From assembly GCA_018668195.1 (NCBI GenBank), contig JABITU010000099.1, forward strand, positions 1 through 17,602: 17,602 nt of DNA, in the 5' to 3' direction. A model generated the notes under the pieces. The model saw only the letters and a list, made by a program, of their open reading frames with translations, was not told the DNA's origin and searched no databases. Origin of the DNA: Tateyamaria sp. GTDB lineage: Bacteria > Pseudomonadota > Alphaproteobacteria > Rhodobacterales > Rhodobacteraceae. A program made the translations under genes and the position numbers. Shown here piece by piece: positions 13,858-17,602 of this stretch (position 1 is the first letter of the stretch; every line of letters starts with the position of its first letter).

Positions 13858-15392
13858 GAACTGCCGTTTTCGGCGGGCCGATTGCGGCAGGGACAGTCCT
13901 TGGGCTGATCCTTGCCGCGCTTCTGGCTGTTATTTCTCGCGCGGACTGGCCTGTGCAATTCAGCGCATCGGATTGGGCTGTGCTGCGGTTTACGGTCTGG
14001 CAGGCGGTGCTGTCGGCGCTATTCAGTGTCGTATTTGCCGTGCCGGTCGCGCGCGCTCTTGCCCGGCGGCGCTTTTTCGGCCGGGCAGCACTTGTTACCC
14101 TACTGGGCGCGCCTTTTATTCTCCCGGTCATCGTGGCTGTTCTTGGCATATTGGCCGTCTATGGACGGGCGGGCTGGATAAGTGATTTCCTGGGGCTGTT
14201 TGGCATGCCGCCGCTTTCTATCTACGGGCTTGAAGGCGTTGTACTGGCGCACGTTTTTTTCAATATGCCGCTCGCAACGCGGCTGATCCTTCATGGGTGG
14301 CAAGCGATCCCGGCAGAACAGTTTCGGCTGGTGGGTCAGTTGGGTCTGCCGCCGCGCACTGTGTTTCAAGCGCTGGAGTGGCCAATGCTGAAACAGACCG
14401 TTCCCGGAGCCATCGCCCTTGTCTTTGTCATCTGCCTGACCAGCTTTGCCGTGGCGCTGACGTTGGGTGGCGGCCCGCGCGCGACCACGATCGAACTGGC
14501 AATCTACCAAGCGTTTCGGTTCGACTTTGATCTGGGCCGGGCCGCGATACTGTCGCTGGTCCAATTGGTTGTCGCTGGGACAGCGGCGGTGATTGCACTT
14601 TGGGTTTTGCCGCCTTTGGCGCTGCAACCGGGGCTGGATCGGCCAGTGCGGCGCTGGGACGCGCGTGGGCGGCTGAGCCGGGCGATGGATGCCATATGGA
14701 TCGTCGTTGCCGCACTGTTCCTGTTATTGCCAATAAGTGCAGTGGTGATTAAAGGCGTCATCGGTCTGGGCGAGATGCCTGCGTCAGTGTGGCTGGCAGC
14801 CTGGAGATCCTTGTGGGTTGCTCTGCTAAGCACGGTCTTGCTGATCGCCGCGGCCTTGCCTGTGGCCGCTTGGCTGGGTCAACGTGACAGTGGCCGGGCA
14901 GAGACAATTACCCTGTTGGGCCTTGCTGCGTCGCCGCTAATGATCGGGACCGGCTGGTTCATCCTGATCTATCCTCTTGCTGACCCGCGTCTGTTTGCTC
15001 TGCCCGTCACGGCGGTGGTGAACGCAATGATGGCGCTGCCCTTTGCAGTGCGCATTTTGGTGCCGGGGCTGCGTCAAATCTTTGCTGACTATGGCCGACT
15101 GAGTGCGGCGATGGGTCTGCAGGGTTTGGCCTTGTGGCGGATTGTCCTACTGCCGCGTATTCGTCTCCGCCTTGGCTTTGCCGCCGGGCTGGCCGCCGCA
15201 TTATCGGTTGGTGATCTGGGTGTTTTGACTTTGTTTGCAGATCCCGAAGTGGCAACTCTTCCCTTGCAGATGTACCGACTGATGGGCAGTTACCGGACAG
15301 ATGCTGCATCGGGTGCAGCGCTGTTGCTTTTGACGTTGGCGCTGTGCCTGTTCTGGATCTGTGATTACTGGGGACGACATGCTGCGCGTTGA
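13833..15392 (+). CDS. thiP: Thiamine ABC transporter permease
   Basis: The 519-residue inner-membrane protein is a fused permease with about twelve transmembrane segments in two similar halves, as in E. coli ThiP (about 536). Each half carries an EAA-type cytoplasmic loop that docks to the ATPase: AIPAEQFRLVGQLGLPPRTVFQALEWPML in the first half and IFADYGRLSAAMGLQGLALWRIVLLPRIR in the second. It forms the channel for thiamine delivered by ThiB and powered by ThiQ. The ATG at 13833 lies inside thiB (25-nt overlap), with a short G/A-rich ribosome site; the thiQ start overlaps its end by 14 nt, so the three genes are translationally coupled. ThiP-like permeases also occur for iron (FbpB), but the riboswitch and ThiB partner settle the substrate. 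Confidence 0.94.
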   Translation: MAQRARTIRTAVFGGPIAAGTVLGLILAALLAVISRADWPVQFSASDWAVLRFTVWQAVLSALFSVVFAVPVARALARRRFFGRAALVTLLGAPFILPVIVAVLGILAVYGRAGWISDFLGLFGMPPLSIYGLEGVVLAHVFFNMPLATRLILHGWQAIPAEQFRLVGQLGLPPRTVFQALEWPMLKQTVPGAIALVFVICLTSFAVALTLGGGPRATTIELAIYQAFRFDFDLGRAAILSLVQLVVAGTAAVIALWVLPPLALQPGLDRPVRRWDARGRLSRAMDAIWIVVAALFLLLPISAVVIKGVIGLGEMPASVWLAAWRSLWVALLSTVLLIAAALPVAAWLGQRDSGRAETITLLGLAASPLMIGTGWFILIYPLADPRLFALPVTAVVNAMMALPFAVRILVPGLRQIFADYGRLSAAMGLQGLALWRIVLLPRIRLRLGFAAGLAAALSVGDLGVLTLFADPEVATLPLQMYRLMGSYRTDAASGAALLLLTLALCLFWICDYWGRHAAR

Positions 15393-16074
15393 AAGTTTGA
15401 ATGTATCGCAAGGTGATTTTGCTCTGAGCGCTGATTTTGCTGTGCAGAGTGGGCGGCATGTCGCGGTCATCGGGCCATCAGGCGCTGGCAAATCAACTTT
15501 GCTTGGTGCGATCAGTGGCTATGTTCCAATAAAATCAGGGCGCATTTTCGTTGATGAACACGACGTGACGAGGGAACCGCCGCACGAGCGTGGTGTTGCC
15601 ATGCTGTTTCAGGATGGAAACCTGTTTCCGCATCTCTCGCTGGCACAAAATGTTGGCCTTGCCCTGCGGCCATCCTTGCGACCAACGGCACCTGAACGTG
15701 CTCGGATTCATGCTGCATTGGATCGTGTTGGCCTCGCCGGTTTTGAGGATCGAATGCCGGGGGACGTCTCGGGGGGGCAACAAAGCCGTGCGGCTCTTGC
15801 CCGTGTATTGGCACAGGCAAAACCGCTTGTTTTGCTGGATGAACCGTTTGCAGCACTTGGTCCGGCATTGCGGGCGGAGATGCTCGCGCTAACCTCGGCC
15901 TTGGTGCAGGAGAACGGAGCGACAGTTATCACGATCACCCACGATCCCAAGGATGCAGAAGCGGCTGCTGATGAGGTCATCTTCGTAGATGCCGGGATGG
16001 CACATGCGCCACGGTCGGTTTCAGATATCATGACCGACCCGCCCATGGCTTTGCGTGCTTACCTCGGAACCTAG
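15379..16074 (+). CDS. thiQ: Thiamine ABC transporter ATP-binding protein
   Basis: The 231-residue ATPase matches the length of E. coli ThiQ (232). Motifs in order are Walker A GPSGAGKST at 32-40, the Q-loop LFQDGNLFPHLSL, the ABC signature VSGGQQSRAALARVLA, Walker B PLVLLDEPFAALG and the switch histidine in ITHDPKDAEAAAD. All catalytic residues are present. It hydrolyses ATP at the cytoplasmic face of ThiP. The ATG at 15379 has GGGGA 4 nt upstream and overlaps the thiP stop; a GTG at 15361 would add six residues and is less likely. It is the last gene of the TPP-riboswitch operon and converges on ribH2. Confidence 0.95.
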   Translation: MLRVESLNVSQGDFALSADFAVQSGRHVAVIGPSGAGKSTLLGAISGYVPIKSGRIFVDEHDVTREPPHERGVAMLFQDGNLFPHLSLAQNVGLALRPSLRPTAPERARIHAALDRVGLAGFEDRMPGDVSGGQQSRAALARVLAQAKPLVLLDEPFAALGPALRAEMLALTSALVQENGATVITITHDPKDAEAAADEVIFVDAGMAHAPRSVSDIMTDPPMALRAYLGT

Positions 16075-16123
16075 GCTGCCTTTCGCCTTTAGCGCCCGCT
16101 GAAACACCTGAAACATCATACAT

Positions 16124-16145
16124 CCTCCGATGCTTTGAGGTTTTT
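16124..16145 (+). terminator. Weak candidate terminator after thiQ
   Basis: CCTC (16124-16127) pairs with GAGG (16137-16140) around a 9-nt loop and is followed by TTTTT (16141-16145). The stem has only four pairs, but the T-run and the position 50 nt after thiQ, in a convergent gap, fit termination of thiBPQ. Confidence 0.3.
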
Positions 16146-16149
16146 CATT

Positions 16150-16617
16150 TCAGGCAGCGTTAGGCGATTCAATTTCTGCGCATAGTGCTTTAAAATTTGC
16201 GCGCGCTGCGCATATGCCAAGCGCCGCCTGTGCAACTTCACGCCCCTTGATCACAAAGTGATCAGAGTAAATCGCCATGTGGTGATCGGTTTCTTGAAAA
16301 TGGTGCGGCGTCAGCGATACGGACAGAATTGGAACATCCGTCTTTAGACTAACCTGCATCAAACCATCCACAACGGCAGAGGCGACAAAATCGTGCCGGT
16401 AAATCCCGCCATCCACGACCAGCGCGGCGCACGCAATGGCATCATATTTTCCGCTTTGGGCAAGCGTCTGGGCCATCAGCGGCATTTCAAAGGCACCGGG
16501 CACGTCAAAACTGTCGATCTGCGCCCCAGGAATGAGTTCGGTGAAACCGGTATAGGCCTGATCCACGATAGAGGCGTGCCAGCGGGCTTTGACAAAGGCA
16601 AAACGGGTGTGTGTCAT
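16150..16617 (-). CDS. ribH2: 6,7-dimethyl-8-ribityllumazine synthase, RibH2 type
   Basis: The 155-residue enzyme condenses 5-amino-6-ribitylaminouracil with 3,4-dihydroxy-2-butanone 4-phosphate to give the direct precursor of riboflavin. The sequence matches the RibH2 isoform known from Brucella and rhizobia rather than the common RibH1: FVKARWHASIVDQAY at 8-22, FDVPGAFEMPL near 38-48, VVDGGIYRHDFVASAVVDGLMQV in mid-protein and LTPHHFQETDHH, whose histidines correspond to the catalytic region. RibH2 forms decamers instead of 60-mer capsids and usually accompanies a second lumazine synthase elsewhere in the genome. The ATG at 16617 is fixed by AGGAG 6 nt upstream; a frame from 16647 adds ten residues without support. 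It is transcribed alone behind an FMN riboswitch. Confidence 0.93.
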   Translation of the reverse strand: MTHTRFAFVKARWHASIVDQAYTGFTELIPGAQIDSFDVPGAFEMPLMAQTLAQSGKYDAIACAALVVDGGIYRHDFVASAVVDGLMQVSLKTDVPILSVSLTPHHFQETDHHMAIYSDHFVIKGREVAQAALGICAARANFKALCAEIESPNAA

Positions 16618-16700
16618 ATCAATCTCCTTTTGGTTTCGACACGTCACCCAAGGCGATTGCGCACAGTGACCAACGCCAGTAGCGGGCTGATCCTATGCTT

Positions 16701-16837
16701 TCTCTTTCATCCGGACTATGACCGTCGGCTCAGGCGTCTCACCTGATCTGCTAGACCCCCGCCGAAACGGGGCGCTCGTGGGCTCATGAAATAAATTCAC
16801 ATACCGCCGGTGGGGAATTCCGCCCCGCCCTGAGAAC
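16701..16837 (-). promoter_or_regulatory. FMN riboswitch (RFN element) controlling ribH2
   Basis: Read on the minus strand, the conserved RFN blocks appear in order. TTCTCAGGGCGGGG begins at 16836, followed by ATTCCCCACCGGCGGTA, then GAGCCCACGAGCG, then the variable arm. GCAGATCAGGTGAGAC, GAGCCGACGGTCATAGTCC and GGATGAAAGAGA follow, ending near 16701. All the near-invariant segments that form the FMN pocket are present. The leader continues 83 nt to the ribH2 ATG with no T-run terminator. CCTT (plus-strand 16650-16653) could pair with AAGG of the ribosome site (16626-16629), so control is probably at translation; that stem is short and tentative. Confidence 0.95.
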
Positions 16838-16861
16838 AGGATCAGCTTGCCAAAATCCTGT
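16836..16861. repeat. Inverted repeat between the FMN riboswitch and the paiB-like gene
   Basis: ACAGGAT (16836-16842) and ATCCTGT (16855-16861) form a perfect 7-bp inverted repeat with a 12-nt spacer at the 5' edge of the aptamer and 41 nt before the divergent gene. It may be an operator for the divergent regulator-like protein or a hairpin preceding the aptamer. Confidence 0.4.
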
Positions 16862-16902
16862 ACCACGGGCAAGACAAACCTAGTGTCCCAAAAGGCTTGT
16901 AC

Positions 16903-17529
16903 ATGCACCCGAATCCGATTTTTTATACCGAAAGTGATGCACGCAACATCGCCTTTGCCCGCGAACGCGGCTTTGGCATTCTGGCAGTGAATGGCACGCA
17001 GGAACCGATGCTGTCGCACATTCCGTTTCTGATTGATGATGCGGGCGGTGTGATCGATTTGCATCTTGTCCGGTCAAACCCGATTGCACGCGCATTGAAA
17101 GCACCATTATCAGCCAAAATCGCGGTCACCGGGCCCGATGGGTATATTTCTCCAGATTGGTACAGTGTCGAGGATCAGGTGCCCACGTGGAACTATGTCG
17201 CCGTTCATTTGAGCGGTTCACTGGAGCGTCGTCCGCAAGATGAAATGCGTGATTTGCTTGATCGCCAATCGGCCTATTTCGAAAACCAATTTGTGCCCAA
17301 AGCCCCTTGGAAGACCACAAAAATGGAACCAGATGTACTGGATCGCATGATGCGGCAGATCGTTCCGTTTCGTATGACGATTGCGGCGGTGGAAGGAACC
17401 TGGAAGCTGAGCCAAAACAAGCCTGACAACGTGCGCTTGCGGGCGGCAGATCACGTGGAAGCCTTTTGCATGGGCAGCGAGACAGCGATCCTTGCCGCTT
17501 TGATGCGCGGCGCAGATGGACAGGCCTGA
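16903..17529 (+). CDS. FMN-binding negative transcriptional regulator-like protein (PaiB family)
   Basis: The 208-residue protein has the split-barrel flavin-binding fold of the PaiB / putative FMN-binding family. Signatures are MHPNPIFYTESD at the start, GFGILAVNG...LSHIPFLID at 23-45, YISPDWYSVEDQVPTWNYVAVHLSG at 81-105, WKTTKMEP, and a C-terminal GTWKLSQNKPDNVR. The last two are close to invariant in the family. In Bacillus PaiB was reported as a repressor of sporulation and protease genes, but most members are uncharacterised and may be flavin- or heme-related enzymes. There is no helix-turn-helix here, so the regulator label is weak. The ATG at 16903 has AAAGG 8 nt upstream; a TTG at 16897 would add two residues. 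The gene is divergent from the FMN riboswitch of ribH2, with only 65 nt between them. Confidence 0.85.
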   Translation: MHPNPIFYTESDARNIAFARERGFGILAVNGTQEPMLSHIPFLIDDAGGVIDLHLVRSNPIARALKAPLSAKIAVTGPDGYISPDWYSVEDQVPTWNYVAVHLSGSLERRPQDEMRDLLDRQSAYFENQFVPKAPWKTTKMEPDVLDRMMRQIVPFRMTIAAVEGTWKLSQNKPDNVRLRAADHVEAFCMGSETAILAALMRGADGQA

Positions 17530-17569
17530 ACGCTCTGCTAGGGTAAGAAAAACATCACAAGGACCCCCC

Positions 17570-17602
17570 ATGAAGCTTTATCATTCACCAGCGTCACCGT
17601 TC
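17570..17602 (+). CDS. 5' end of a glutathione S-transferase family gene (partial)
   Basis: Eleven codons before the window edge read MKLYHSPASPF, the first strand and active-site turn of thioredoxin-fold glutathione S-transferases, where the serine/cysteine position contacts glutathione. AAGGA lies 6 nt before the ATG. It follows the paiB-like gene by 40 nt and may be in the same transcript. The class and substrate cannot be read from this fragment. Confidence 0.7.
   Translation, partial: MKLYHSPASPF

Noticed and set aside
14100..14627. 175-residue minus-strand frame inside thiP
   Set aside because: It is antisense to a transmembrane permease and rich in Gln, Arg and Lys because hydrophobic codons read that way on the other strand.
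16838..16902. Sigma70 promoter for ribH2 on the minus strand
   Set aside because: Candidate -35 hexamers such as TTGTCT and TTGCCC have no credible -10 at 16-18 nt. A promoter must exist near here but I could not place it.

Overview
The window looks like ordinary chromosome from a marine alphaproteobacterium of the Roseobacter / Rhodobacterales group. The evidence is a MarR/OmpR regulator pair matching Rhodobacter PetP-PetR, the order deacetylase-xseB-ispA-dxs, a RibH2-type lumazine synthase behind an FMN riboswitch, moderately GC-rich codon use and dense operons with 4-nt stop/start overlaps. I see no phage, insertion sequence, tRNA, rRNA or CRISPR array.

Layout. (1) 1-1065: the 5' end of a leftward SAM-methyltransferase-like gene, divergent from an atypical SDR/epimerase gene with its own terminator. 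(2) 1143-5863, leftward: a tight operon of HDAC-like deacetylase, xseB, ispA, dxs and a six-helix membrane protein resembling the AIG1/ADTRP family. ispA and dxs supply isoprenoid precursors. (3) 6035-7245, leftward: petP and petR, overlapping at GTGA. They are divergent from ilvE through a compact promoter region with a candidate operator. (4) 7397-9823, rightward: ilvE, an NTF2-like protein, then copC and copD behind a promoter with the long spacer and half-site of copper-responsive MerR (CueR-type) promoters. copD converges on a DMT exporter gene, and the two TAA stops share one TTAA. (5) 10903-11307: fosX, a fosfomycin-hydrolase homologue with the metal ligands and Glu44 in register. It converges on aroC across a hairpin. 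(6) 12495-16074: a 385-nt intergenic stretch holding a strong unexplained inverted repeat, a sigma70-like promoter and a TPP riboswitch, followed by the thiamine ABC transporter operon thiB-thiP-thiQ. (7) 16150-17602: ribH2 (leftward) under an FMN riboswitch, divergent from a PaiB-family FMN-binding protein gene, then the first codons of a glutathione S-transferase gene.

Two cofactor-sensing RNAs lie about 4 kb apart. The TPP aptamer gates thiamine uptake. The leader between it and thiB contains a self-consistent set of mutually exclusive pairings that would mask the thiB ribosome-binding site when TPP is bound. The FMN aptamer gates a lumazine synthase and is back-to-back with a gene for a putative flavin-binding protein.

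No wholly new multi-gene system is evident. The points most worth a second look are the TPP switch geometry, the AIG1-like protein in the isoprenoid operon, the CueR-like and possibly leaderless copCD promoter, the FosX homologue, the FMN riboswitch/PaiB arrangement and the inverted repeat at 12571-12605.
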